Shown: piece after piece, positions 1-8,660 of the stretch
Position numbering within the stretch: position 1 is the stretch's first letter
Layout: every line of letters starts with the position of its first letter
Origin: Myxococcus landrumus
GTDB taxonomy: Bacteria; Myxococcota; Myxococcia; Myxococcales; Myxococcaceae
Direction: 5' to 3'
DNA length: 64,000 nucleotides
Assembly: GCF_017301635.1 (NCBI RefSeq)
Contig: NZ_CP071091.1
Location: 7,804,501-7,868,500, forward strand
Notes under the pieces: model-generated
Database searches by the model: none
Told to the model about the DNA's origin: nothing
What the model saw: the letters and a program-made list of their open reading frames with translations, nothing else
Made by a program: the position numbers and the translations under genes

Positions 1-297
1 GAGTACGGCGACCCGGCGGTGCCCGGGGACGCGGCGTTCATCTCGAAGTACTCCGCCTACCAGAACCTGAAGGCGGGCGTGCGCTACCCCAAGCCGTACA
101 TCACGACGAACACGAAGGACGACCGGGTGCACCCGGGCCACGCGCGCAAGTTCGCCGCGAAGCTGGAGGCCATGGGGCTGCCGTATCTCTATTACGAGAA
201 CACGGATGGCGGGCACTCCAACGACTCCGACCCGGTGCTCAACGCGCGCCGGTGGGCGCTGCACCACGTCTATCTGTCGCAGCAGTTGATGGACTGA
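1..297 (+). CDS. Prolyl oligopeptidase family (S9) serine peptidase, C-terminal part
   Basis: Only the last 98 codons are inside the window; the gene begins before base 1. The reading frame is open from base 1 and closes with TGA at 295-297. The fragment has the end of an alpha/beta-hydrolase peptidase domain: a segment reading TTNTKDDRVHPGHARKF carries the expected catalytic Asp and the substrate-side 'RVHP' loop. A later GGHSND carries the catalytic His. The nucleophile Ser would lie upstream. S9A enzymes cleave proline-containing oligopeptides, and myxobacteria carry several. Family assignment is firm; substrate and localisation cannot be judged from this piece. A decayed match to its last 16 codons lies at 14650-14706. 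Confidence 0.9.
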   Translation, partial: EYGDPAVPGDAAFISKYSAYQNLKAGVRYPKPYITTNTKDDRVHPGHARKFAAKLEAMGLPYLYYENTDGGHSNDSDPVLNARRWALHHVYLSQQLMD

Positions 298-413
298 GGA
301 GGCTTCAGTTCACGCCAGTCCCGCGGAGGAGGTGTAACCATCACCTTCTCCGTGCGTAACCCACATGTCTGGCAACACATCCCGCATCGCGGGGACATGA
401 ATGGGGACACGCC

Positions 414-1457
414 ATGGGCCTCTCGGCACTGACGAAGTCGTCGAACGTCAATCACACCCGTCCGCCGGTCGAGCGAAAGAAGACGGAGCCTTCGACCGGA
501 AATGCTTCTCCCGCCTCTCCATACTTCCGTGACGGCTTCGAGCGCTCGAAGGCGGAGTCCACCGAGAAGGCACAGGGCGCAGGGCGGCTTCCTCCCGGAA
601 ACCCGCTGGTTCGCCTGAAGAAGGCAGAGAACAAGGCCTGGGCGGCCTATGACAAGCTCAAGGCCCATCCTCCGCAACGCCAGGACTTCGCCAAGGGCTG
701 GGAGTACCTCGATGCGAAGGCCGCGCACACCAGCCAGCTCGCAAAGCTCGAAAGCAAGGCCAGCGAGGCGTCGGTGAACCGCCTCAAGGCCGAGGTTGGC
801 AAGACGGCCACGGGGCGGGCTTTGCTCAAGGACCTGGAGAAGCAGGGCGTGAAGATTCGCGTCGATGATGATGCGAACTATCCGGAAATCGATGGCATCA
901 CGAGCCGGGCCCTGACCACCGGCGACAAGAAATCCATCCACATCCGACGGTCCGCGGCGAACGCGAGCGATAGTCCGGAGGTGCTTGTCCATGAAGCGGT
1001 CCACGCCGCCTTGGGGGCGGACCTGTCGAAGGCCCAGAACGGTGATGCCGGTCCGCTGCGGGCCCACCTCAAACAGCTCGGCCTGAACCCCGACGACGCC
1101 GACCGCATCAAGAAGGAGACGGGCTCCTGGGGGAAGACGCAGGTGCCGGGAACCAACGAGCATGTTCTGACGGCGGTCCTCACCGACCGCTACCGAAAGG
1201 AGCTCGCCCATCAACCTCCGCTGGGTGGGGCCAAGCAGGATGAACTGGTCCGGCGCACGGCCCAGCGGGAACTTGCGCTCTCCCTGTTGAGGAACCTCAA
1301 CAGTTCGAAGCCCTCGGTGACTCCGGCGCAGGCGCTCGCGGTGTGGAAGTCCCTTCCTCAGTACGTGACCCCGCCGAAGTCCACCTCCGACGCGGGCATC
1401 CGGGCCTTCTTCGAGGAATACGCCAAGGAGTCCTATGTCGACTCCAGCACCTTCTGA
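414..1457 (+). CDS. Putative zinc metalloprotease-like effector (HEAVH motif)
   Basis: 347 residues, ATG start with a weak purine tract (GGGGAC) upstream. The first ~60 residues are polar, Pro/Ser/Lys-rich and look disordered, with no hydrophobic signal peptide. A charged helical part follows (about 65-145). The only recognisable motif is LVHEAVHAAL at about 191-200, an HExxH zinc-binding signature with His193, Glu194 and His197. A downstream GTNEHVLTAVLTDR (about 246-259) has a Glu that could be the third ligand. This resembles M91/NleD-type secreted proteases, where an ordered motif follows a disordered N-terminus. The family assignment is an inference from the motif. G+C is visibly lower than in neighbouring housekeeping genes, and the gene abuts a broken LysR gene, suggesting acquisition. 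An alternative is a non-catalytic or toxin-like protein. Confidence 0.65.
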   Translation: MGLSALTKSSNVNHTRPPVERKKTEPSTGNASPASPYFRDGFERSKAESTEKAQGAGRLPPGNPLVRLKKAENKAWAAYDKLKAHPPQRQDFAKGWEYLDAKAAHTSQLAKLESKASEASVNRLKAEVGKTATGRALLKDLEKQGVKIRVDDDANYPEIDGITSRALTTGDKKSIHIRRSAANASDSPEVLVHEAVHAALGADLSKAQNGDAGPLRAHLKQLGLNPDDADRIKKETGSWGKTQVPGTNEHVLTAVLTDRYRKELAHQPPLGGAKQDELVRRTAQRELALSLLRNLNSSKPSVTPAQALAVWKSLPQYVTPPKSTSDAGIRAFFEEYAKESYVDSSTF

Positions 1458-1769
1458 GCCCGCGTCGCGGTGAACGAGAGCACGGCGCACCTGTCCGCGG
1501 TGCTGGCGAGGCTGGGCGTGACACAGTTGCCGGAGTTCGTCGTGCGACCCCACCTGGCCAGCGGAGCGCTGGTGAGGCTGTTCCCGGAGTGGCGACGCGA
1601 GCCGTTCCCCGTCTTCATCGCGTCTCCGCCGCGTCGGCACATGACCGCCAGGCCGTGCGCCTTCGTGGACCGGGCGGTGGAGCTGTTCGCACCCTTCCGC
1701 GCGCGAGGCGAAGCCCGTCAGGCGGTCTCAGGCACGATGAGGTCAGAGGGGGCCTGGCGGCTGGAGTAG
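1458..1769 (+). pseudogene. LysR-family transcriptional regulator remnant (C-terminal effector domain only)
   Basis: Directly after the TGA of the preceding gene, and in the same frame, the sequence reads ARVAVNES, then GVTQLPEFVVRPHLASGALV, then RHMTARPCAFVDRAVELF. This is the last third of the LysR substrate-binding domain; the family pattern is an 'LP.F', then 'SG.LV..LP.W', then 'RH...R.RAFVD'. The DNA-binding helix-turn-helix and the first ~200 residues of a normal ~300-residue LysR are absent here and were not found between 298 and 413. A GTG at 1470 could start a 99-residue peptide, but no good ribosome binding site is seen. I read this as a 5'-truncated gene whose breakpoint coincides with the upstream stop codon. 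Confidence 0.75.
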
Positions 1770-1778
1770 GGTGGCCGG

Positions 1779-3089
1779 ATGGCCCGTACCTCCGCGTCCG
1801 TCACCGTCGAGCTGGGACACGTCGACCTGCCCGAAGGCATCCTCGTCATCCTCGACCCCGGCCTGGGGCGCTTCTGGCGTCACACCGAGCCGCCCACCTC
1901 ACCGCGCAAGAAGGACCCGGAGGCGTGGGATTTGCGACTGGTGGGCCGCGACGCGGAAGCGGCGGGCAAGGCGTATGACCGGGAGTTCGACGCGAGATTC
2001 CTCTTCGACCGCTCGAATCCACAGGACGCCATCGCCCACTTCGACGGCTTCGCGAAGGAAAAGGGGTTCGAGGCGCGCGCGGAGGTGCTGTCCGAGCGCG
2101 TGACCCATGTCGAGCGTGCCCGCCGGGCCGTGGAGTTCGGCGGAGGGCTGGGCGTGGTGAAGTACAACGGCCTGTGGGCCGTGGCGGTGGGCGGTCTTCC
2201 GACGGGCCGGGGCTTGCGGGTCGTGGGTGTTCCCATGCCCGAGGGAGAGTTCAAGGGGCGCTGGCGCTCGCTCGACCTCGTCGTGGAGGAGGGCGCGAAG
2301 GCGGTGCGCTCGGACGAGGTGGCCGGAGTGATGGTGGAGCACGGGCAGCTCTTCTTCGCGGGGCTCCTGCCGCTGGGGAGCTTCCGCATGTGGCAGCCGG
2401 CCGATGGGCTGGCGGACTTCGTATTCCACGGTCGGGATGCCGCCGCGCTCGCGAAGCAGGTGGGGGCACAGGACCTCGGCGAGGGCGTCTTCGGGTGGAA
2501 GGACGTGCCGATGGAGGCGGTGGGGGAGAAGGCGACGCCCACTCAGGAGCGCATCGAGCAGGAGAACCTCGCGGTGGGCGTGGACTACCGGCCCCACTGC
2601 AACCTGGAGAAGTTGAACGCGCTGTTGCGCGCGAGCCCCGAGGACGCGGCCTCCCTGGAGCTGGCGGGCGCGAGGACGGTGGGCTGTGGCAACCGGTGGG
2701 GTGATGGCGTGTTCACCGTCAGCCGCCACTTCGATGCGGAGGGCCGGGTCGTGCTCGTCCGCGTGGAGCTGGGCACGGAGGAGCGGCAGCGGATGATGCG
2801 CAGGCTGCGGCTGCTGAGTCAGACCGCCATCGTCACGCGGACCATCCTGGACGGCGGCAAGCCCATTCGCTTCGCCGACCGGATGGAGCCCCACAACCCG
2901 CGTGACAGCGGCTGGGCGTTCTCTTCGGGTGAGGAGCCCGAGGGCTCGATGGATGATGCGTCGACCCTCACGCTCGTCTCACTGCGTGAGCTGGTCCATC
3001 GTGCCCCCGCCCTGGAGGCCATCCTGGAGGCGCCCGTGGGAGCGCTGTTCCATCTGGAGGATGGCCGCTACGTGGAAGATGAGGCGTAG
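1779..3089 (+). CDS. Hypothetical protein with C-terminal DUF2185 (Imm33-like) domain
   Basis: 436 residues, ATG start nine bases after the LysR remnant. Residues 1 to about 330 match no family I recognise. They look globular and rich in beta structure, with a possible repeat around the two 'HGQLFFAG' and 'VFHGRDA' stretches. The last ~80 residues contain DSGWAFSSGEEPEGSMDD followed by a 'TLTLVSLRELV...LEAILEAPVGALF' stretch. This is the signature arrangement of DUF2185, a domain used as an immunity protein (Imm33) in polymorphic toxin systems. No signal peptide or membrane helix is present, so it is probably cytoplasmic. The neighbouring HEAVH gene could be a partner, but that is only positional inference. 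Confidence 0.8.
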   Translation: MARTSASVTVELGHVDLPEGILVILDPGLGRFWRHTEPPTSPRKKDPEAWDLRLVGRDAEAAGKAYDREFDARFLFDRSNPQDAIAHFDGFAKEKGFEARAEVLSERVTHVERARRAVEFGGGLGVVKYNGLWAVAVGGLPTGRGLRVVGVPMPEGEFKGRWRSLDLVVEEGAKAVRSDEVAGVMVEHGQLFFAGLLPLGSFRMWQPADGLADFVFHGRDAAALAKQVGAQDLGEGVFGWKDVPMEAVGEKATPTQERIEQENLAVGVDYRPHCNLEKLNALLRASPEDAASLELAGARTVGCGNRWGDGVFTVSRHFDAEGRVVLVRVELGTEERQRMMRRLRLLSQTAIVTRTILDGGKPIRFADRMEPHNPRDSGWAFSSGEEPEGSMDDASTLTLVSLRELVHRAPALEAILEAPVGALFHLEDGRYVEDEA

Positions 3090-3231
3090 AGCCGGGTCGG
3101 CCCTCCTTATCTGTCGAACTGCGACGAGAAGCCGCCGAGCACGGTGGATCGTACCCCCTGGGGGGTAGAGACATCGAAACCATGGGTCTTCATTCTCCGA
3201 GTCGAACCACTGCACTCGACCGGGGGAATGT

Positions 3232-4833
3232 GTGGCTACGAAGATGGCTCAGCCGCGAAAGCGCGTCAGGCATCTGACCGCCTTGTTGATCAAGAGCGAG
3301 TTCAGCAAGCCGAAGGATTGTCTCAAGGACCCCAACTCCGTGGAACAGATGAAGATGAAGCGCGGTTTGGGCTTCACAGGGGAGTTCTATGTGTCTTCCA
3401 AGCGAGCCAATGCCCCCGCCTGGATGGGTTTTGTGTCGCAGATGCTGGAGGACCGCCTCCCGGATTCGAGGCACGACAACATCTGCGGAGTCCTCTTTGT
3501 TCGAGTCCAGAACCGGTGGTTGGTCTTCACTCAGGGGCATGGGAGGAATCTGCTGAAGAGCGACTGCTTCGAGCGAGACTTCGGCATCAAGGTGGCGCTG
3601 AACTCGGTGGACCCGAAGCAGCTTCGGAGTGTCGATGTGAGGAATGTCGAGAGCCTCACGACGCAAACGCGGAAGCAGTTGAGCCAGAACTCACCGATGA
3701 CGGCATTCGCGTTGAACCTGCATCAGGACATCCCTCGGGTCATTGCGGGCAAGCCTGGCGATGCGGAGTTCGCGAAGCTGATCGCAGGGGCGGACTCCTC
3801 GGCGTTGAGCGCGAAGCTGGAGGTCGAGGACCTGGGTGCAAAGTGTGAAAGCCTGCTGACGGCCTATCAGAGCAAGGCGTACCGGGAGCACTTCTCCTGG
3901 TTCGACCAGTTGCGGGCTGAGCGCGACCCGTCAGTGCTCAAGAGGCTGTCCACGACACTGCTCGAGACGATCCGCTCCAAGAAACACGACGACCTGCATC
4001 TGGCGCCTCCCGACATTATCGATTGGCGCGAGTCGTCTGGGCTCTCCTTCTCCACGGAGGAAGAACCATCTCCTCGCCATGAGTTGCTGATGGAGGAGTA
4101 CCTCCGGACCGTGGACGAGGAGAAGCTCACTCCTGACCGGCTCAAGAAGGACCATGTGCGGCTCCACGACACGCACTCGGAGGTCCCGCTCTCCAAATGG
4201 AGCGTGTTCGACACGATTGTCTTCGAGACGGAACTGGACGGGAAAGTCTACGTCTTGTCCGGAGGAGAGTGGTTCCAGCTCGACAAGGGGTTCGCGGATG
4301 GCGTGAAGGCGAAGTTGGGGCGGATTCCAGCTTCGACGCTCATGCTTCCCTCCGCGGGGAGCGAGCAGCACGAGAATGACTACAACAGTCAGGTGGCGAA
4401 GGCCTCGAAGAACTATGCGCTGATGGACCGGAAAAACGCCTTCGTGGACGAGAGCAAGACTGCCATCGAAGCATGCGACCTGTTCACGAAAGACAGTCAG
4501 TTCGTCCATGTGAAGAGAAAGACGCGCTCCGCGACGCTGAGCCACCTCTTCGCGCAAGGCGTCGTCTCCGCCGACTCCTTCTTGATGGATGCCGCGTTCC
4601 GGGCCCACACCCGAAATCAGGTCGTGAAGACACGGCCCACCCTGGGGCAGTTCATCCCCGATACCAGGCCCGACCCTTCGAAATATGAGGTGGTGTTCGC
4701 CATCATCACCAAGCACAAGTCGAACTGGCCTCACTCCCTGCCCTTCTTCAGTCAGCTCAACCTGACCTATGCCCATGACCGGTTGATGCGGATGGGGTAC
4801 AGGGTTTCCCTCTTGAGAGTCGATGAGCGGTGA
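3232..4833 (+). CDS. TIGR04141 family sporadically distributed protein (DUF6119)
   Basis: 533 residues; GTG start at 3232 with GGGGGAA just upstream; an ATG at 3244 is an alternative. The N-terminal part with LTALLIKSEFSKPKDCL, the 'WMGFV' segment, the 'VRVQNRWLVFTQGHGRNLL' segment and the late FETELDGKVYVLSGGEWF and 'FAIITKHKSNWPHSLPFFSQL' segments match the TIGR04141/DUF6119 family. That family has scattered occurrence and lies in mobile or defence-like neighbourhoods; its biochemical role is unknown to me. The central part is helical, around residues 180-300. G+C and codon choice (more A- and T-ending codons) differ from flanking genes, consistent with horizontal transfer. No partner restriction or nuclease gene is adjacent. 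Confidence 0.8.
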   Translation: MATKMAQPRKRVRHLTALLIKSEFSKPKDCLKDPNSVEQMKMKRGLGFTGEFYVSSKRANAPAWMGFVSQMLEDRLPDSRHDNICGVLFVRVQNRWLVFTQGHGRNLLKSDCFERDFGIKVALNSVDPKQLRSVDVRNVESLTTQTRKQLSQNSPMTAFALNLHQDIPRVIAGKPGDAEFAKLIAGADSSALSAKLEVEDLGAKCESLLTAYQSKAYREHFSWFDQLRAERDPSVLKRLSTTLLETIRSKKHDDLHLAPPDIIDWRESSGLSFSTEEEPSPRHELLMEEYLRTVDEEKLTPDRLKKDHVRLHDTHSEVPLSKWSVFDTIVFETELDGKVYVLSGGEWFQLDKGFADGVKAKLGRIPASTLMLPSAGSEQHENDYNSQVAKASKNYALMDRKNAFVDESKTAIEACDLFTKDSQFVHVKRKTRSATLSHLFAQGVVSADSFLMDAAFRAHTRNQVVKTRPTLGQFIPDTRPDPSKYEVVFAIITKHKSNWPHSLPFFSQLNLTYAHDRLMRMGYRVSLLRVDER

Positions 4834-4874
4834 AGGCTCGGGCGCACCGCTGCCTTCATCGTGGCCCCCCTCTC

Positions 4875-4910
4875 CGCCATCGTCGCGCGAGGCTGCTTTC
4901 GGCGATGGCG
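4875..4910. terminator. Inverted repeat between convergent genes
   Basis: CGCCATCG at 4875-4882 pairs perfectly with CGATGGCG at 4903-4910, leaving a 20-base loop. It sits between the TIGR04141 stop (4833) and the DUF1552 stop (4924), which converge. No T-tract follows on either strand, so a terminator role is inferred from position only. Confidence 0.4.
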
Positions 4911-4923
4911 AGCATCACCCGGC

Positions 4924-6321
4924 TCAGCCATACAGCTCGCTCAGCGGTCCCGGCGCGATGCGCGTGCTGCCCTCTTGCCCGAAGGTGTTGAAGTCCGCGT
5001 CTCCGAACGCGTGGCCGAGCGTATTGAAGAGGTTGGAGACCTGCCGGTTCCGGGCCGCGTCGTACTTCGGGTACACGACCGTGCGCCCGTCGGTCTTCAG
5101 GCCCAGCGCGTTGCCTCCCACCACGAGCTTCGGCCACTCACGCGAGGTCGAGTGGTGCTGCTCGCCGTTGTCGGACATGAAGACGATGGCGGTGTGGTCC
5201 AGCATCGAGCCGCTCGCGCCGACCTCGGGCGTGGCGGCCAGCGTCCTCGCCAGGTTCGCCACCATCTGCACGTGGCGGCGGGTGACCTCGGCGACGCGAT
5301 CCCAGTTCTGCCCGGCATCCAGACCGTGCTGCAAGCTGTGTCGCGGGACATCGGCCACGTCCGCGCCGTAGGCCACGTCGAAGCCCGAGGTTCCCGTCGC
5401 CAGCACCACCGTGTTCGTCAGCCCGCCCAGGAGGGACGCCGTGGCGATCTGGAACTGCGCCTCGAACCACTTCAGCGAGTCGGGCGGTGAGCCCGCGCCG
5501 GTGATGAGCGGGTTGTCCTTCGGCGCCGGCGGCAGGTAGGGCCGCACGCGGTCCGCCATGCCCGCGAGCTGATTCTCCCGCGTGCGGAGCGACTCGAGCG
5601 AGGCGAGGTAGCGCTCCAGCTTCAGCCGCTCGTTGGAGTTGCCGCGGAACTCCGCCAGCGCCTTGCGCGAGTCGGCCAGCGCGAAGTCGAAGAGCATCTT
5701 GCGGTCACGCCCCGTCGTCGAGCCCCCGAGCAGCGAGCCGAAGGTGCTGTCGAACGCGAGCGACGGGTTGACGATGATTCCCGCGGGCTTGCGCGGTCCG
5801 AGCGCGCAGGTCTCGTAGACGATGGACACGCGCGCGGAGCTGGTGCCCAGGCGCAGCACATCGAACGGCGCTCCACGGCGCAGTCGCGGGGCAATCACCG
5901 CGTCGAACGTCGCTCCCGCGCCATTCACCGCGCAGCTCAGCCCGCCCGTCCCGCTGGAGTGTCCGCCGCCCGCGATGAGGTTCGAGAGCCCCAGCAGCAC
6001 GGCGGAGCGCTTCACCAGGTCGATGCTGCCGGAAGACGCCGCCAGTGGCCCGAGACACAGCGCGCTGGCGAGATTGTCACCCTCTCGTACCAGCGGCGTG
6101 TCCTTGTATGCGTCCCAGAAGATGCGGTCGGAGGTGTTGGCGCGTCCACCCAGCGCCGCGCGGGTGCCCGCGCTCAGGAGCGCTCGGGGATAGACGCCAT
6201 TGCACTCGAGGACCAGCACCACGCGCGCTGGCAACGCGGACGACTGGGCGTAGACGTCGCGGAAGTAGGGCGCGAAGAGGCCCGCGGCCATGCCCTTCAA
6301 GACGGTTCGTCGCGAGAACAT
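4924..6321 (-). CDS. DUF1552 domain-containing protein, probable Tat-exported
   Basis: 465 residues from ATG 6321, chosen because GGAGAG lies 8 bases upstream; a GTG at 6330 is also in frame. The N-terminus MFSRRTVLKGMAAGLF has a twin-arginine-type SRRxxLK motif, then a short hydrophobic stretch ending near 'VYAQS'. The body with VVLVLECNGVYPRALLS, 'SSGTGGLSCAVNGAGATFD' and, late, TAIVFMSDNGEQHHS is characteristic of DUF1552, which is related to the sulfatase/phosphatase-like DUF1501 fold. Its enzymatic activity is unknown. It follows the DUF1592/DUF1588/DUF1585 gene with overlapping start and stop signals, a pairing seen repeatedly in myxobacteria and planctomycetes. The two products likely act together outside the cytoplasm. 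Confidence 0.9.
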   Translation of the reverse strand: MFSRRTVLKGMAAGLFAPYFRDVYAQSSALPARVVLVLECNGVYPRALLSAGTRAALGGRANTSDRIFWDAYKDTPLVREGDNLASALCLGPLAASSGSIDLVKRSAVLLGLSNLIAGGGHSSGTGGLSCAVNGAGATFDAVIAPRLRRGAPFDVLRLGTSSARVSIVYETCALGPRKPAGIIVNPSLAFDSTFGSLLGGSTTGRDRKMLFDFALADSRKALAEFRGNSNERLKLERYLASLESLRTRENQLAGMADRVRPYLPPAPKDNPLITGAGSPPDSLKWFEAQFQIATASLLGGLTNTVVLATGTSGFDVAYGADVADVPRHSLQHGLDAGQNWDRVAEVTRRHVQMVANLARTLAATPEVGASGSMLDHTAIVFMSDNGEQHHSTSREWPKLVVGGNALGLKTDGRTVVYPKYDAARNRQVSNLFNTLGHAFGDADFNTFGQEGSTRIAPGPLSELYG

Positions 6322-6326
6322 GGCAG

Positions 6327-8660
6327 TCACTCTCCAGCCTGCGGCACGCGCCGCGTCTTCCAGGTGTCGCTGGTCATCAGCGTGGTCAGCATCTTGGAGA
6401 ACGAGCCTTGGTTCTCATTGTAGGTCTGCTCCATCCGCGTCAGCGTACAGGCATCGCTCAGGTTCTCCGGGCGGCCCATGAAGTAGCGGAAGGTCTGTCG
6501 CACGAAGCAGCGTTTCACGTGCCGCGAGGTCGCCAGGCGCTCGCTCAACTCCACCGCATCGCGCACCGTGCCGTCCAGCGCGGGGTCCGGCATCGACGTG
6601 AGCGTCGAGCTTCCATCCGGCGTGGTCCAGCCTCCGCTGGTCGAGTGGTCCCTCGCGCGCAGGAAGCCCGCGTGGTTGTAGATTTCGAAGGGAAGGCCGA
6701 GCGGCTCCATCAGGCGGTGACAGCCCTGACACTGCGCTCCAGCGGTCGCCTCCTTCAGACGACGGCGCGCGTTCTTGTCGGCGGCGTGAGCGCCGACCTG
6801 GGCCGCCACCTGCACGCTGCTGAGCGGCGGGACGAAGCCACACAGGAGGTTCTCGCGCACCCACTTGCCGCGGTGGACGATGGATGGGTCGTCCTCGAAG
6901 TTGCCGCCGTGCGCGGCGAGCCACACCGGGTGGGTCAGCACTCCCGCGCGCTCGGTGGCCGGCAGTGTCTTCCAGCGGCCCGCGACGGTCGCCGGGAGAA
7001 TCTCACTGACGTTGTAGGGGTGCGAGAGGCCCTTGTGCGAGTCGTAGGCCGCGTTCTGCATGGAGGGCACGTAGAAGGTGCGCGTGGTGAGCAGGTTCGC
7101 CAGCACGTCCTTGTCCTCGACGACCACCCGGGCGATCAGGTCGTCGAACTGCTGGATGAAGGTCGGCTCCAGCGGATGGAAGTTGGTGAGCAGGTTTTCG
7201 TACGAGACCGCGCTGATGTCGCCGAGCCCTTCGAGTTCGAAGCGCGAGGTCGCCGCCGGGGACTCCTTGAACACCCCAGCCACATGCCCGTAGCCGAGCC
7301 ACTCGCGGAAGAAGCCCGCGACGCCGTCACCCAGCCAGTACTGCCCGCGCTTGGAGCGCTGCTCCTCGTTGTAGTCCTGCACCAGGTCGAAGCGCGGGGT
7401 CCCGTTCTGGTTTGCGTCGACACCGCCCAGGTGCTTCTTGATCAGCGCGGTGGTCGTCGCATCCTGCGTGAGCGAGCCATCCTTCGCGGCGGTGGCCACG
7501 TCCGCCAGATGCCCCTCGAGGGGCGCGGAGTAGTGCGGCCACACGAAGCTCGGTGTTGCCGAGGGCGCGCGTCCCCCCAGGGCGTAGGCCAGCTGCGAGC
7601 CCAGCTCGAGGCTGGTCAGCTCCACGCGACCACCGGCCGGCTCGCCGCCCATCTCACGGCGGAACATGGCGCCGGTCATCATCCACGCGGCGTTGGAGAT
7701 TCTCGTGATGGAGTCCGCGCGGATTTGTGGGGACTTGCTCGGCTCCTGCGCGATGACCTCGGTCGCGAAGGCGGTGAGGCGGGTGAGCTCATCCTCGGTG
7801 GGCGGGCGGAAGAAGACGCCGAACTCGAGCATCTGGCCGACGTGGAAGCGCTTGCAGGTGTCGCTCGGGTTCGCGTCGTTGAACATGCAGCTGAAGCGGC
7901 TGTTGGTGAAGACACGCTCCATCCGGTTGCCGTCCGGGTAGTTCATCGTCCACGGCGAGGCGGCCTCACCGACCACCGGAAGGAAGAGCTCCACCGTGGC
8001 CTCGTCCAGTGTCTCGTCCGTGGCCCAGGAGCTGTATTGCTCGATGGCGCTGGGGTCGAGCGGGTTGTCGTAGAAGCTGAACCCGGTCCAACTGCGCTCC
8101 ACCGAGCCACCGACGTTGCGGGTGAACTCGCGCCGGTTCATGCGGCGGATGCGCGTCGGCGCATCCGAGCGCACGCCCGCGGTGCAGCTGAAGAGCGCGG
8201 ATTGGTCGAGCAGGTTGGGCTCGGACACCACCGTCACGGGCGGGCCGCCCGTCTCACTACAGAGGGGCATCCCCTCGCCCATCCAGGTCTCGAGCGCGGC
8301 GAGCTCGGCTGTGCTCGCGCGCTCATGCGGAGCGGGTGGCATGGGAGACACGTCCGCGCGCATGCGGATGAGCGCGCGCTGGGCGTTGTTGAGCCTCCCA
8401 TCCATCGCCGAGCTCACCCGCATGTCATGCAGGGTCCGCAGCGGCATCGTCGCGCCCTGGGTTGGCAGCGCGCCGTGACAGCTGGCGCAGCGAGTGGTGA
8501 GCAACGACTGCACGACGCACGCGGCGGCCCGATTCTCCCCGGGCCCACCATCGGGTCCCCCTGGGGTGTCAGGGCCTCCGTCTTGGGGGGTTGGCGCGTT
8601 TGCGGTGCCCTTGCACGCAACGAGGCTCAACAGTCCGGCCAACAGGAGGACGCGGTTCAT
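6327..8660 (-). CDS. DUF1592/DUF1588/DUF1585 lipoprotein with c-type haem motifs
   Basis: 777 residues from ATG 8660. The longer reading frame begins upstream, but MNRVLLLAGLLSLVACKG is a clear lipoprotein signal with lipobox Cys16. A Pro/Gly/Asp linker (about 24-42) precedes CASCHG (58-63), a CxxCH haem-attachment motif. The large middle part corresponds to DUF1592 ('RRMNRREFTRNV' start). A second CQGCH lies at about 644-648 within the DUF1588 segment, followed by the C-terminal DUF1585 region ('CFVRQTFRYFMGR'). These families are annotated near planctomycete cytochrome c proteins; the physiological electron partner or substrate is unknown. The stop overlaps the DUF1552 gene region, indicating translational coupling. 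Confidence 0.9.
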   Translation of the reverse strand: MNRVLLLAGLLSLVACKGTANAPTPQDGGPDTPGGPDGGPGENRAAACVVQSLLTTRCASCHGALPTQGATMPLRTLHDMRVSSAMDGRLNNAQRALIRMRADVSPMPPAPHERASTAELAALETWMGEGMPLCSETGGPPVTVVSEPNLLDQSALFSCTAGVRSDAPTRIRRMNRREFTRNVGGSVERSWTGFSFYDNPLDPSAIEQYSSWATDETLDEATVELFLPVVGEAASPWTMNYPDGNRMERVFTNSRFSCMFNDANPSDTCKRFHVGQMLEFGVFFRPPTEDELTRLTAFATEVIAQEPSKSPQIRADSITRISNAAWMMTGAMFRREMGGEPAGGRVELTSLELGSQLAYALGGRAPSATPSFVWPHYSAPLEGHLADVATAAKDGSLTQDATTTALIKKHLGGVDANQNGTPRFDLVQDYNEEQRSKRGQYWLGDGVAGFFREWLGYGHVAGVFKESPAATSRFELEGLGDISAVSYENLLTNFHPLEPTFIQQFDDLIARVVVEDKDVLANLLTTRTFYVPSMQNAAYDSHKGLSHPYNVSEILPATVAGRWKTLPATERAGVLTHPVWLAAHGGNFEDDPSIVHRGKWVRENLLCGFVPPLSSVQVAAQVGAHAADKNARRRLKEATAGAQCQGCHRLMEPLGLPFEIYNHAGFLRARDHSTSGGWTTPDGSSTLTSMPDPALDGTVRDAVELSERLATSRHVKRCFVRQTFRYFMGRPENLSDACTLTRMEQTYNENQGSFSKMLTTLMTSDTWKTRRVPQAGE

